A stretch of DNA of 64,000 nt, taken from Lanius collurio. Taxonomy: Eukaryota > Chordata > Aves > Passeriformes > Laniidae. A program made the position numbers and the translations under genes. This document shows positions 27,352-40,900 of this stretch, piece after piece (position 1 is the stretch's first letter; each line of letters starts with the position of its first letter). The stretch is taken from assembly GCA_020086605.1 (NCBI GenBank), contig JACBWW010000029.1, positions 4,085,385 through 4,149,384 on the forward strand, given 5' to 3'. The notes beneath the pieces were generated by a model. The model had not been told where the DNA came from. It worked only from the letters and a program-made list of their open reading frames with translations, and did not search any database.

Positions 27352-27600
27352 GGAGGCAACGAGACAGGGGGCAATGGACACAAGTTGGAACAATAGAAGG
27401 AATATCAAATACAAGTAAGGCTGGGGGGGTTTACCATGGAAATGAAAATGGGCAGGCTGCCCAGAGCTTGTGTACCCACACCACTGGAGATGCTCAAGAC
27501 TTGGCTGAACACAGCCCTGAGCAATCTGATCTAACAGAACTTGTTTTGAGCCAGGGCTTGGGCCAGACGACCTTCCATCCTAAATTATCCCATGATTTTA
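27352..27600 (+). mobile_element. CR1 LINE, 3' tail fragment
   Basis: Landmarks of the avian CR1 3' end appear in order: GGGGGCAATGGACACAAGTT at 27368, GCAGGCTGCCCAGAGCTTGT at 27452, CTGGAGATGCTCAAGACTTG at 27484, GGCCAGACGACCTTCCATCC at 27561 and a decayed ATGATTTTA terminus. In CR1 these read GGGGCAATGGGCACAAACTG, ACAGGTTGCCCAGAGAGGTT, TGGAGATATTCAAAACCCG and GGACTAGATGATCTCCAGAGGTCCCTTCCAACC before ATTCTGTGATTCTG. Several indels show it is old. CR1 moves by target-primed reverse transcription and most copies are 5'-truncated like this one. The ORF at 27288-27704 that overlaps it is not a gene. Confidence 0.85.
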
Positions 27601-27834
27601 TAGAAACAAAACCTGACAGAAATGGCCGAGATTATGTTGAACCACGTAGTGGCTGGCACAGCTTTGTGAAAGGAAGCTCAGACCCAATTATACTGAGAAA
27701 TTAATTAATTAAGGCAGACATAACATAGTTGGATTTTTAGTAAATTGTTAGTTTTGTTCTACCCACAAACTCAATAGAAAAGCTGGAGTTGCATAGCCTG
27801 CATAATAACACAATAAGGTAGACAAAAATCTATC

Positions 27835-28015
27835 CAACAGCTAGGAGCCAATGACTTATCATCAATGGCTTTATGTCAAAAGAGAGAGAAGTATCAATTG
27901 GTCTCCCACGGGGATTGATACCAGAGCCAGTATTAATCAATATACTCATTAACAGCCCAGAGAAGAATGTAAATTCAACAGCCACTGGACCTGGAGAAAA
28001 TTCAAAGGAATGGTG
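27835..28015 (+). mobile_element. CR1-type LINE reverse-transcriptase relic
   Basis: From 27900 the frame GLPRGLIPEPVLINILIN is readable; it matches the conserved non-LTR reverse-transcriptase box G(V)PQGSVLGPVLFN(I)FIN of CR1/L3 elements. Upstream DNA (ATCAATGGCTTTATGTCAAA, GAGAAGTATCAATTGGTCTC) also follows CR1-type text coding for a fingers/palm segment. The catalytic FADD box that should follow downstream is not recognisable, and the frame decays after about 28010. It is a dead fragment. It lies 3' of a CR1 3' tail in the same orientation, so the two are not colinear parts of one insertion. Confidence 0.7.
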
Positions 28016-28387
28016 GGGACATGGCAAAGGAGGTAGATGGCACATATGAAATAGGATTGTAGTCAAATGATGTGTAGATTTCATCAGATGAAAGAGCAAC
28101 ATTTAATCTTTGTTCATTCAGGGAAGAATTTTACAGAATATCAATATAAAATATGGTGGGACTAGTGCCTAAACCCATCTCTTCTCAAGGATACCAGGTT
28201 TGCCAACTGCTTATTTCTCACACCAAAGGATGAGGCAAGGTATGAGTTCTGATCCATTAAAAGTCCTGCAAGACCATGGGTTAAATTGCCACTTAACAAT
28301 TTGCTTGGTGTCAGGTGAGAAATACTGTAGCCAAATGTCACAAGATATTTTGATTAAAAAAGATTAGGAGTCACTAAAATTCTATGA

Positions 28388-28510
28388 TAGGCTGGATTCA
28401 ATCCTTACCTATGTACTTCACACTGACTTTGATTAAAGAGATTGAAATATTTAAGCATGTGGCAGATGAAAACTGCCCCAGTGATGATAATGGGACAAGA
28501 TTTGACTTCC
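28388..28510. repeat. Degenerate sauropsid-type repeat
   Basis: GGCTGGATTCAATCCTTACC, CACTGACTTTGATTAAAG, TTTAAGCATGTGG and CCCCAGTGATGATAATGGGA resemble degraded versions of the same TTGACTTCAATGGGA / TTAAGCATGTG repeat type seen at 26828-26942. The match is weak and the borders are uncertain. Confidence 0.35.
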
Positions 28511-29011
28511 TGTGATCTTGTACAGAAGGTGATACATGTAATGCTCCCTCATCTGCTCAAACCCTCCTAATTTCCTGCATCTCTCTCTATATGCATGTTT
28601 ACATAAATTTGCTCAAAGATCACGTTGGTGAAGGTGTGAGGGAGCTGACCCAGTGGATAGATATTAAACCCAAACGAGTTGCCATATTCATCTAAAATGT
28701 CTCCTGTATCACACAGGTCAGAGCATTTCCCTTCACTGGTATCTCAATTTTTGGTTTTTAGAGAATATTATAAGAATTTATTCCATTTTTCAAGCCCTCG
28801 TTTGTTGGAGAATGCATGGCCTCCCTTGCCCAAATGTTGATAGTGGGTTTATATATTCTCAATCTGAATTGGCTGTTGTAGCTGGCTTGTATCAGAATTT
28901 TTTTTCCCCTCACATAGCTACCCAGTGTTACCATTTAACTCCATAATGCATGATAACTATCATTTTTATAAAATATGCTTATAAACCAGGAACTTCTATT
29001 ACTCTCATTTA

Positions 29012-29062
29012 GACCCATGAAAACTCCCATGGACGTTAGTGCAAGCAGGACCTGATATTTAT
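29012..29062. repeat. Degenerate sauropsid-type repeat
   Basis: The text ATGAAAACTCCCATGGACGT followed by TAGTGCAAGCAGGACCTGAT parallels GAAAACTCCCATTGACTTCAATGGGAGCAGGATCAG-type text of the same dispersed repeat. Only about 50 bp can be followed. Confidence 0.35.
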
Positions 29063-32000
29063 TCATCGAAAGCTGGAACCGTGTGATGGAAAATAAGAAA
29101 TCTTTTAAGCCACAGTTCTTAAGGGTATGTTGTGTGGTGTTTACTGTTCAACACATCAGAGCCTCATGGCCATATTAGTTGTATGAATGGGATAAGATTA
29201 CTTGGGCAATTTTCCTCTACATTAGAAACAAATCACAGCTAAACCTCTGCTGGCTCCATACATTTTAAATTCCCATTTTCTCTCACTAGAACAGAAAAAT
29301 AAATACATAGATAGCTGACCAAACTTAGGAAGTGTTCAAAGCAATCAAGTGCAAATTCTCTCCTGTTAAAATGTGAATGAAACAGAAAACCTTTGACTGA
29401 GAGGTAACTTCAGAGATAAGTAGTTAGATAGATGCTATAGACAACAAGACACAAACAAATTAAATCTATTCCACTGAAACAGTGATATAATTTCCCTCCA
29501 GAGACTAAGACTGACAAAATAAACAAAGAAATAACATGTTTCTTAAGTTGTGAAATGTGACAGTCAATGGCAGATAGCAAAACAAAACTAAACAGTGCTA
29601 CAAGTTCTTAGCACAAACATGCTGTTCAGAGACAATGCAGCTCTACTTTTTTTTGGCATGGACCTCCTAATAATCATAGTTTTTCACACTTCTCTCCTCT
29701 GAGGTTTTTGATCCTCCTTCCAGCATGGTTTTCCAGTTTGAGAAACACACCATGTGTTTATTTTGAGGGACAGACTGATGGTGGAAATGAGCACATCTGG
29801 GAAAGGCAGAGCTGTTGTTCTGGGGCTATAAGGACACCTCTGAAGGCCCATCAGAGTGGGCAGGGATGTGCTTCACTTTGGCTTTGAGGGCAGACAAGAC
29901 CCTGCACAGTCTGCAGAGCTTTGAAGGCCCGTTGGTGCCTTCGTTTGGGGGCACATTTGAAGGCCATCATTGTTCAATTTTAAGTGTTATAGATCTGGGG
30001 TTAAAGAAGGGAGGCTTGGTCCACCAGCAGTTTGGTCTTCAGGAAATTCTGCCAACTGGATTTTCAGGCTTTCCACAGTGGCAGAAACCTCTGTAAGGTT
30101 TCAGGGCAGTTCTGAGATTCCGGAGTCAGGAATTGTGCCACTTGACAACTCCAAAAGAAGTATCCTCAAAAAGAGAGAGTAAGAGAAACCTCAGGCACTA
30201 CTGAGATGGCCATACTATAAAAGCAAGCTCTAAAGATAGAAGCAGAGGCATGAACTTGCCAAAGTGCAGTACGACACTAATTTTCATGTTACTCATAGCA
30301 ATCATTTTTCCATGAGCAATCTGTATATGTCACAAATATCTCATTTATTCCCCATCCTTCTTATGCACATAATAATCCTTTCACTTTATTTTAGTTGATA
30401 GTTTGCCTTTAAAATGTCAAGTCTTTTCCCCTCTAAGTTGCAAAATTCTTTTGTACCTAAAAGTTTGTTATGGAAAATATCTTAGCTCAGAGCCATATGA
30501 GGGAAAATGGATCCTTTCACCCCAGCTGATGGTCAGAAACCAGTCCAGGTCTCCCACTTCCATCTCTTAGTTACTGAAGATGGGATTAATCTCCAGGAGT
30601 CTAACTTAAAACATCTGATTTAAAAAGCTTCCTTCCTCTTTGCAAGAGCAGTTCCAATGGTCACCTCACCTGGCAAATGTTCCCCAACACCTTTATTTCA
30701 GCCTAGAAGGGTTGCCAAGATCCCCCAGGAGGATCCTGTCACACAAGAATAACCCCTGACTCACAGCACTGGACCATGTCACCTCTCACTACTACTTGAA
30801 GAAGAATCTGGTCTCTGAGTGCCCAAAAATACAAAGCTGCCCGTTACTCTAAAGAAGGTATTTTGGACATAAAAAGAAACATAGAACATAAAATTTTGAA
30901 GCCATGTAGAAACCACCAGGCTGGTGGAAGGGAGGTGAGTGAAGCCAGCAGGTTCACTGCATTTTGTGGGTGAGTGGTGACCCAAGATACGTTTGAAGAG
31001 CCAAAGGTGGGCTGTGGAGCAGTGTGAAACATTGCCAGTTTTCAATTAAAAGTTTTATGATAAAGCTGCATGGTGGTTTCTGGGAAATTAAGAGGTTTGA
31101 AAGTGATGGAGCTTTCTCCAAATTTTTGGGGCTGTGGCAGGGCCAGCCAGGTGAGCTATCAAAGAGCACTCTGTTTCCATGGTCCTTCAGAGAGAGGCTC
31201 CTGCCCACAATAGTGCACAACACAGAACATGAAACGCAACAGCCACGCAGAAAATCACATTCTGGACTCATTTTTCAAGGTACTGAGTCCAGATGGCTTC
31301 CACAAACTTTGGTGGAATTTGAGTTGATGACATCCTGGGATCCCCTGGTTTTCAGGGCTGTTCCTTCTGCCACTAAAGAGCACCCACTGTACATTGAAAC
31401 CAGATTCTGCCTGTGTTCTGCAGCCTAATTACGTGTTAAATAGTAATTCTGAATTACCTAACGCCACATTTCTCTCCAGCCCTCATCTGATAACAACACC
31501 AAGCTCAGTATCTCAGACTTGCACCTTTCTGTTGGCTCTATTGGAAATACTAATGTGAGCTTGAATCTCTTCTGTGTCCTCAAAGACCAGCAAACACCAT
31601 TCATTTCCTACAGATTAGTTTCAACCTAACAAGTGTTTTGTTGAGCCCCAAAGAATATTTAATTTATTTAGATAGTGTTAATTGCTCGCTTATGAGCAGC
31701 AGCTCATTCAGTAAAAAACAGACTGTTATAGCTCAGTATTTTTTAAAAGAATGGGGGGAAAAACCCTCAAACAGCAGCTTGAGGGTTGTATTTAATGCTC
31801 AAAAGACAGCACGTCGTTATGATAAGCAGATCTATTGCTGTGAATAATGGAGAAGGTTTAGTCACACAGTGGTACAGAGACACTTAGAATAAATATTTAA
31901 AGGCATGTTTTGCAAAGCTGGAGCATGTTTTAACCCCCCCATCCAAGGACACAGTGCCATCACAGCACAGGGTGTGCATTGCATCAGTATGCCAGGAGCA

Positions 32001-35000
32001 GCCATGCAGAAGGGTTTTTTTGCAGAATATATGAGATTTATGCAATAAGATGGGGAGAATTATTCCCTGATGGAAGCAGAAAGGGGCTGTTCTGTATGGC
32101 CACAGTCCCACCACTTCCCAAAAGGACACGTCCTCCCCTCTCCACCTCTCTGGCCTGCCCACACACTCACCTTTCGGGTCAGGTATGCAAAGCTCACGCT
32201 GAGAGCATCGAACGAAGCCAGGCTGAGGTGTGCCAGGCACAGGCATGTTTCCCTCTGGGGAGAAATGCTCAGCCAAGTTGGAGGGGAGCATTCAGAGAGA
32301 GGAGAAAAAGAGGCATTTGCTGCACTTTCTCTGCTCCAGCAGCTCCTGTGCCAGATGTATTGGTCATGGGCCAGTCAGCTGCACTGAGCTGATGGGACCG
32401 AGCAGCCAGAGAGGAGCTGCTGGGAGAGTGAGGCTGCCAGCACTGCAAGGATGAGGAATGTTATGGGCTCCAAAGGCCCCTTAGCCCCCAGTAAATCTGT
32501 CTGGCATTTACCCCTTCCTTCTGCATCTTGAGTTTCCTCTTGCTGGAGGTTTGGGTACTCAGCTACAACAACAGCATGATGGGTCCTAGAAAATAAGAAT
32601 GTTTTCCACTGAGGCCTTATTACAATGGCACTTAACGATCCATAAGATTTAGTAAACACACAAACTCATTTTGTATGAAAAAATGGAACTGAAAATTGGA
32701 CTCAAACGGAAACCTCAAAGGGAAATTTATTTATGAGTGAGGAAAGCATGGGTGCAAAGGAGAGGACCTGGACTGACATACAACTGGGAACAGAAAGTGA
32801 TGGCAAAGGAAAAAGAAAGAGAATTAAAAACATAATTAAGAAGAACATAACTTAAAAAAGAACAGTGAGAGAGTCTATCCTATTTTCTGCAAGGTCTAGT
32901 CTTTTAAAGGGTGGCATTACTATTGCTAGCACAAGGAACAGGTTTCCTCTGAGATAGAAAAACATTTGAATTTTTTTTCCCCTTTTTATTAATCATTGGT
33001 GGTGTGGGGAGGGGGAAACCCCCTGAGAATTCAATGACAGGGAAAAAAATGGTTTGTGAAGTCAGACTCAGTTTGTGTACCTAAAAAGCAATATGATTGA
33101 TTTGCAAAAACCTCCAGCTTCACAAAGTTCTTCCATCTCTAATGAGAACTAACAGCATTTTTGTCCAGCTTCCCTGCAAAATATTGTTCTAGTGCTGAAT
33201 CCATCAACAAAAATGGCTAAGCATTAGCTTTCTTAATGGCCTCTGGTTTCACTTGCCAGCAGCTGCAGATGGAGCAGGGTAAGCAGGGCTGGGGCTGCAT
33301 TGTGCTGCTCTGCTGCAGATCTCAGCTGCAATTTGCTGGTTTAGAAGTAAGCCCAAATTGTGGCTTTTTAGTACATTCTGAACACAACTCTCCTTTAAAA
33401 TGTGTTTCTAGCTCTAGGAAGGCACAAGAGCCTAATGCTGGCACAAGGTAATTCATGTAAATTGTTACATGAGCGAATTTTGTGGTGAAGTAGAATAAAC
33501 AAAGGAAGGAAAAAATAGAGGAGGTGGCTTTGGTAAGGGCCTTTATAATGACAGCAGAAGTTGTGAATTTTTTTTTGTTCCTTTTTATGTCTCTATGTCC
33601 TTTGATTTTGTGATTACAAAAGATCTCACCCCTACCTGCCTGCAAGAAAATACAACCTTCTCCCTCTCTCCCTGGCTGCCAGAGTACCTACACAGCACAC
33701 ACGAGGTATCTCAACACAAAAGTCTCAGGGAGGAACCTGAACAGGCTGCAATGTCTGCATTTGTTATGATCTGAGCTGCACCTTCCTGGTCATCAACCTC
33801 CTTGTGTGCACATCCTCTCACCATCTCTTTGAAGGGAGGTGTGATTCAGCTCTACTTGGCTCCCAACCAAACTTCCAGGTGAAGTTATTATTTCCATAAC
33901 TTTTAACCCCAGAAGAAGCAGCTAGAAGTAGTCTGGTAAAAGAACTCTGTTTTTGCGAGGTTTTTCTGCTCTACTTTGAGAACTCCTCAGAGAAGACTCT
34001 TTAGATCAAGCTTGAAGAAGAAGCAAAATTCCGGGGTCTGATCTGAATTTAGGTGAACTTCTGGGACATTGTGAAATCTGCATGTTCAGTCACAGACCCA
34101 ATAATTTTCCATTTAACTGTGAGTTAAATAAACTTGACCTCCCCTCACTATCTCCTGGACTCCATTTCTTTATTTCCAAAACTAGATATTATGAAATAAA
34201 CTTCTGAGGAGCTGAGAGCAACAGGATGATTTTAATCTTAGAGCAAGGAACAGTAATTCTAATATCTGCTAGTAAACATAGAAATAACTAAATATCCCTT
34301 GAGAGCTAATATCTAAACATTCTTCTTTCACCTTTATCAAGATTTCAGAACAAGAAATAGTAACTTCAGTAACATAGAATTTGTTACCTGCTTATTATGA
34401 GAGAAAAATGTTTTAGTAAAGAAACTCTTTTCATGCACTCAACAACTTCTGGATTATTAAACAAAATAGGGGGGAGAGAAATACATTTGAAATGTCAATT
34501 ATGGATGGTTCATTGTAGTGCCAGCCCTTTTAGAAGGCACTCATGTTTCACAGTCTGCATTACTCTGCTCAGATATTTTTGCACTCCTTGAAGAACCTCA
34601 CACTGCTGCAGTCACAAAAAGCCACCTTTCAGCAGCAAAGGACCCCAGAAAGCAATGGGCTTGTAAGAAATGAAAGTGGATTTATGCTACAGACATGAGA
34701 CACACAGCAACTGGCACTGTGTCTGTGTTACACAAATAAAAACTATGGACAAGGTAAGAGTTCCCAACCACTATAGAGCTGAATTTCATGCCAACATATT
34801 GAATTCATGGGGAACCTCAACTGAGCAAAACATCTTAGAAAGTTTTGCTGTGCCAGAGAGGATTTGGGAACTTGCAGCACGTTTGGCACTGGGATCTGAT
34901 GGGAAGGAGCTGGTATCACTCCCAGGGGTCAGCACTGTGCCTTCTCCAAACAGATGCTGCTCCAGTGAATTTCATACCTGGGACACCAACAGCACCACTG

Positions 35001-36343
35001 TGCCTTTGTCATGAGCTTTTGAACTCCTCTAACACCAAACAATTAATCCAGGAGAAGAATATCTACATATTTCCACTATTCTGCAACTAAAATATGCAGA
35101 TATGTTTGTAGCTTGTCACACTAAGTCGAAAGTGAAGTATGTTTTCAATGCTCAGCAGAGCATCATCATTAACAAAAAGGCCTATGGAAGTTTGAAAATA
35201 CATATAAAAGAGTTGACAATTGTTGAAAAAAGCAATTGAAAGCAAAAATCCAAGAAACAATTTATTGGTAATCAAAGAGAGCATTATTATGGTATCACTG
35301 ACATCTCCTGCACTAAACTTGTTTCTCTAGCAGTTATGACATGCCAAACTTAATATACTAATATTACTTTCATTATTAGATGACTACATTGAAGTCTTGA
35401 CAACATAGTGTGGGACACACCTCAACAACAAAATATTGCATTTTGGTATCTTACACATCATATAAAATGTGCAGATCACTTGAATGTCACATCTGTTGGC
35501 TTTTATATTTTCAAGTTAATCCCTGAAGAATTTTTAAGTTTGTGATGAATGTACTTTGTACCTGCTGTCTGTGTAAATCCACATTGGTAAAAATAGTATC
35601 TGTTCCAGAGAAAGAACTCTACATGCCCACAAAGTTTTAGAACAGATAGGAATAGGAGGTAAAACTTGTTCATTTGTTATTTGAAGTGTTCCTTCTCAGC
35701 CACCAATTGTTAAATATCGAACTGAAGGAGTTCCTGAAACATTGATAAGAAGATGAAAATCATTCCCTAATTTACAGTGAATTGTGCTAAAATCCACATT
35801 GATAGGCAGTTTGCTGTAGACCTTCATACTTGCTGGAATGTATGCCTAGTGGTTGGTACCTATCAAAAGGGAAATTAGAATAAATGAATATTTAAATATT
35901 TAAATTTTCTATGATATGTTTGAAGTGCATTTTCAAAGCATTACCATCAGATTTGAGAAACCAGGGCTCAATTGGCTCCTAACTCCATGCTGAAGGGTAT
36001 CACAGGCTCCCTGCTCCCCACCTTCCTCTCACTGGCAATTGGAGCAGCTTTTCTGTGCCATGGAGTGACTGTAGCCAAATCCAGCCTGCACTGGCCCTTC
36101 TCCCTGGGCTTCTGAGCATCCCCTTTGGCTGACCTTTGGCAGCCACGGTGGAGAGGAGACAAAGGGAAGCAGTCCTGAGTTGCAGAGAAGAAAGGGGACA
36201 TTGAATAAGCTGCATTGCTTTCTCCAGAGGGCTGGACATCAGAGGCATGTGCAGGAGTCAATGCTTTCTCTAATAAAGACATATATTTTTGTAGAGTTAA
36301 CTAAATTTATTGACAAGTGTGTGTGTCTCATATTGTTTGTGTG
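29063..36343. other. Intergenic DNA, no gene recognised
   Basis: About 7.3 kb of AT-rich to neutral sequence with chance ORFs on both strands (for example 31024-31428 and 31979-32392), none with a recognisable domain, splice context or codon pattern I trust. Three imperfect copies of TTTGAAGGCC occur at about 29838, 29919 and 29957. A GAGTTAAATAAACTT word near 34120 looks like a poly(A) signal without other support. No RNA gene or named repeat is seen. Confidence 0.6.
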
Positions 36344-36727
36344 NNNNNNNNNNNNNNNNNNNNNNNNNNNNNNNNNNNNNNNNNNNNNNNNNNNNNNNNN
36401 NNNNNNNNNNNNNNNNNNNNNNNNNNNNNNNNNNNNNNNNNNNNNNNNNNNNNNNNNNNNNNNNNNNNNNNNNNNNNNNNNNNNNNNNNNNNNNNNNNNN
36501 NNNNNNNNNNNNNNNNNNNNNNNNNNNNNNNNNNNNNNNNNNNNNNNNNNNNNNNNNNNNNNNNNNNNNNNNNNNNNNNNNNNNNNNNNNNNNNNNNNNN
36601 NNNNNNNNNNNNNNNNNNNNNNNNNNNNNNNNNNNNNNNNNNNNNNNNNNNNNNNNNNNNNNNNNNNNNNNNNNNNNNNNNNNNNNNNNNNNNNNNNNNN
36701 NNNNNNNNNNNNNNNNNNNNNNNNNNN
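36344..36727. other. Assembly gap (384 N)
   Basis: The sequence is a run of N. The left flank ends in GT-rich text (ACAAGTGTGTGTGTCTCATA then TTGTTTGTGTG), so the missing piece may contain or adjoin a (GT)n microsatellite. ORFs spanning the gap are meaningless. Confidence 0.99.
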
Positions 36728-37842
36728 GCTTCATTTCTCAGTCCAGTGGGATCAGTGTGTGTTTAAAAGGGCAGGACAGGACTATCTCATGTTCTATCTC
36801 ATGTGCCCAGATGTGTGGAAATGGGTTTCAGTAACACCATGCAATTAAATCAGTATCATATTCTCAAGCACACAGAGCTGATACAAATGCACCCATTGAT
36901 CCTCTCCTGCAGGGAAGTTTTGGAGATGCTGGCTGAATGAGTCTAGAAATAATAGGGGATTTAAAATCCAACAGTAATTACAATAGTAATTGTGTTGTTT
37001 TAAGTGGATGTGCTTGCATATTTGGCAGTAGGGGAAGTTTTGAGGGAAACAAGAACCTCATCGTGTTGGAATGCAGCTAATTGTTCAAATATATTAATGC
37101 AACCTTATAAAACTTGTGAGACAAAGCTGACATTCACCCACTCTGGACATCAATTGCTACAAACTGGCTTTAACCAACTGCTACAACTTCTATGAACACG
37201 TGAACGAGTTAAACCCCTGAACTGATGTAACAGAATTTTTGGTTCACTGAGAGACAGAAAAGTCTTGCAGAAATCTCATGTTAGTTCATAGATTTACAGT
37301 GACAGAGTTTTCTCTGCCATCTTTAAATCTCTCTTGATTTATTGCCCTTTCCACTAGTTTACATTCATCCAATCAAGGAACACAAACAAAACAGGGGCAT
37401 CAGTAAAAATGCAGGTACCAAGCATTATGTATGCATCAAGGATGTGTACAAGAAAAATTGTTCACAAGCACTATGTCATCCTGAATCAGGAAAGTGCTTC
37501 AGTAAGAGATTAACTCAAAGCATGTGCTCGTTTACCACAGTGGGGACTCAAGTACACGCTCAAATTCAGCACTTTTTTATGTGTTCCTCAAGTAGGGATA
37601 ATTTCCTGATATAGGAAATACATGCTGATTTTTCTCCCCTAGGATAATTGAAAAACATTCATGTAAATTCCAGTTTGTCTCAGATACAGGAAAAAAAGCA
37701 AACTGAAGCTCAGCTAACTTTCCTTTCTCTAGTTCACCAGAAAACTTGCCCTGTTTAATGGCCAAAAAAAGTTTTTCCTTCATAATCTATTATGAGCAGC
37801 CTTATGTAATTTCCAACTTGGCTCTGGCAGAAATAGGGTAAG
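36728..37842. other. Intergenic DNA, nothing recognised
   Basis: AT-rich sequence with short chance ORFs only. No repeat or gene is recognised before the CR1 tail at 37843. Confidence 0.6.
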
Positions 37843-37902
37843 AAGGGGGCTGGACCAGAGTCCTCCAGATGTCCCTTCCAACCTCAGTGATTGCCTGATT
37901 TT
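37843..37902 (+). mobile_element. CR1 LINE, short 3' tail fragment
   Basis: The text AAGGGGGCTGGACCAGAGTC followed by CTCCAGATGTCCCTTCCAAC and CTCAGTGATTGCCTGATT matches the terminal CR1 segment GGGGGGTTGGACTAGATGATCTCCAGAGGTCCCTTCCAACCTCA before the ATTCTATG-type tail. About 60 bp remain, better conserved than the copy at 27352, which suggests a younger insertion. Confidence 0.85.
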
Positions 37903-40900
37903 GCTCTGTCTTGGAGACCCTACACACGATGATTCCTTAAGTCACAACTGAACTAATTTCAGAAAATCATGGTAAGGAGTAAGATGATAAATACATTAAC
38001 ACATAAATAAATATGACTTTGTTTGGATGGGAACTGGATATGGGACAGCATAACAAAGAGTAGGGAAAGTAACTTTTACATTGCCCAGCTGCTCTTACAA
38101 TAATATACAGAAACTCTGTGAAACATTTCATGGTTTATTAAATGAAATTTTGTTTGCAACTGGTGAGCTAGGAAAATAAACTTCCATGTTTGTTTTTATT
38201 TTAGTTTTCCTTGGTTTGTCCAGATCTTCACAGCCTTGTGTGCCAGCATTGTCCTCTGGGGCTCATTAAACAGTCCAGTGTTTGCTACTCTGATTGTCCA
38301 GGGAAATCAGCAACAGATTGCCATTAACCCCATGAGGCTGAGAGCTAGAAATTCTTGATGTGTTCCCAATTGTGGGCAATAAGATCCATTGGAGCCATTG
38401 GAGCCAAAGGGTTAATTTTATCTCTCCTATAGCTGCTGTCAGACCTCCAGTAAAACAGTGTGTGACCACTACGGGGGACTGACCACTTAATACAGCAGTA
38501 CCTGCCAAAATTGGCTTAAGACTGAGTGAGATCAAGGGGCAGGAAAATACTGTTTTATCTAAAGCATGTTGTATTACTGGTGTTTACTTTCAATTCTTTC
38601 CTGGGTTAAATGCTTTTTCTTAGTAAAATAGTCTTGCTTCTTATAGACTCATCTCCACAGGAGAAAGTGAGTGGTCTGAAGATGATGTCTTTCTATCTGT
38701 TCACATTAAGTTATGAATTGTTGCAGATGGCGTTAGCAGAGACTGTGTCAAGGATATTTTTTGACCTAAAGATGTGCTCTCACTTCATTCTAGCTGCTGT
38801 TGATTCAAGTTTATAAAAAAAGCAACAAAAAAAATTGGTTCTCTACCCAAAGCACACAGAAATATGGTGTCAGCAACTGCCACAGTCCTGGCACTCGGCT
38901 GGTGGGACTGAGCCATGGGGTTACGTGTTCCTCCCAGGGAGTTGTTTCTGTGTCCAGCATTGACTACAGAGGTGTTGGCAGCAGAGGAAGTCACACAGCA
39001 GTGAAGCAGAGCACAGGATATTTCTGCTTTACCCAGCCTGAATGGACAGGGGGACAGCACTGGGAGCTGTGCCCAAGGCTGGCTCCATGCTCCATGGGCA
39101 GCTTCACCCCAGCTCATCCTGCCCTCTCAGCCACTGTCCTGGGCCAAGGTGTCCTCCTGCCCCAGCTGGCACATCCTGGCTCTCCTGGGAGGCCCTGGGC
39201 TGTGCAGGAACAGAGAAGGCTCTGGGTGCTGTGGGTGACAACCTCTGGGATGTTGCCATCAGCATCCGGCTTTGCTCTGTCCAGTGCCATGCAAAATCAC
39301 TGGTGACAACTCTGAGCCCTCGGGAGCCAGGGGCTGATTTTACATATCAGATTTCTCTGGAGTTTTACAAAACCCTTATTTTGGGACAGTCCCTGGCACG
39401 GACTTCTATCTGACCCTCATGGACTCTTGGGTTCACACTGAGACAAGGCCTGGGCAAACACCCCTCTGACCAAACAGCACAAATCAGGGGCAGAGCTGGG
39501 CTGGGCTGGCTCTGCCTGTGCCAACTCAGTGGGCAGCTCTGTGTTTTTGTTCAGCTGCCCTTTCCTTTCCCCACATCTTCTCTGTTAACACTTGCCAGAC
39601 TCTCAGGCTCTGTGAAATCAGTCCTTTCCAGGCTTGGTGGTACTTTGAGACCTGTACCTGGGAAGTGCTGCAGAAATGTAAAGCATCCCTATGGATGACC
39701 TTATCACTGGGAAAAGGAATCTTAAATCCGATCTATTTGTGTGACTCCTGGAGAGCCACTGCTGCATTATTCATGACAGTCTCCTCTTCTTCAGAAGGCT
39801 AATATTACTTCCCTCCCCCCCTCCGCCCCCATGCAGCATTCATAATATGAATTTTATATTCTGAACTAAACCACACAGTCCTTTGTAGTGGTCAGTAATA
39901 GGATTCCTACCCATACTTAGCAGAGTCCACATCAGAGAGAGCACAATCAGCCACCCCAGGAGAAGAGTTCCCAAGATCTCCTCTTACAAGGCATTGTAAA
40001 AGTTATAAATAGATTACTCTCTCTCCCTTTGTACCTTCTGGCCCTTTTCCTACACCAAGGGAACATATTTGTCACTAGGACACACAATACTCACTTAGAT
40101 GTTTGACATCCCTGCCCTCCTCACATGGGCCATACAGAATTTTTCTAGGAGATAGAAAATGTGAGATGTTTGGGATGTGGTTGGAAGTTTGAGAGCGGTT
40201 AAAAGAATGTTAAGAAGAATTAGCCATGGCAGCTTACTTGGTAGTTTGTTATGGCTCCCATTTTCTAATACATCATATTCTTTTATTCCCCTAATTACTT
40301 TTTTTGTGTGAAAGACAATTCCCAGGGAACGAGCACTTCATTTCTTTGAACCACTGCCAACAATATGCACCACAATTGCTGAAAGCAAAAGAGAGGATCT
40401 GGCATATCTATTAGAGCTGTGCAAAGACATACTTTTTTTTTCACTCTTTTTAACCTTGGCTTTCCCTTAATACCAGCATTGAATAAATGAATTACATTTC
40501 CTATTTTCCTCTCTTTCCTCACAACTTCCATTTCTGTTTTCAGATTGCTATTTCGCCTTTTTTATTTTTTTTCTAAAAGTCAAGTCTTGATGGGTAATTA
40601 TTGCATCTCGTGCATCTTCTGTCCCAGTCCTCTGTTGAAAAATATCAAGAAGAAAGAAGAAAGAAAGAAGAAAACAAGTCTAAATTAACAACCTACTTTG
40701 TAGAAAGTGATTTTAAAGGCATTTAGTACAGCACTGCTTCCATCTCACTCCCCATCTGCAGTGTCCTTCTATACATCCTTTTAGCACAAGCTGAATTAGC
40801 TCACCTTGAGATGAATGAAAGCCTTTATTCAAAGGGAAACAACACCCAAATCTTCACTGAGCTCTAACATTTCTCTTCCAACTTCGTACCTACAGCAGCC

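Noticed and set aside
33940..34150. Possible solo LTR or retroviral remnant ending near AAATAAACTT
   Set aside because: Only a poly(A)-like word supports it; I could not find TG...CA ends, a primer site or a target-site duplication.
36180..36848. 222-codon frame spanning the N run
   Set aside because: It is open only because N bases cannot form stops.
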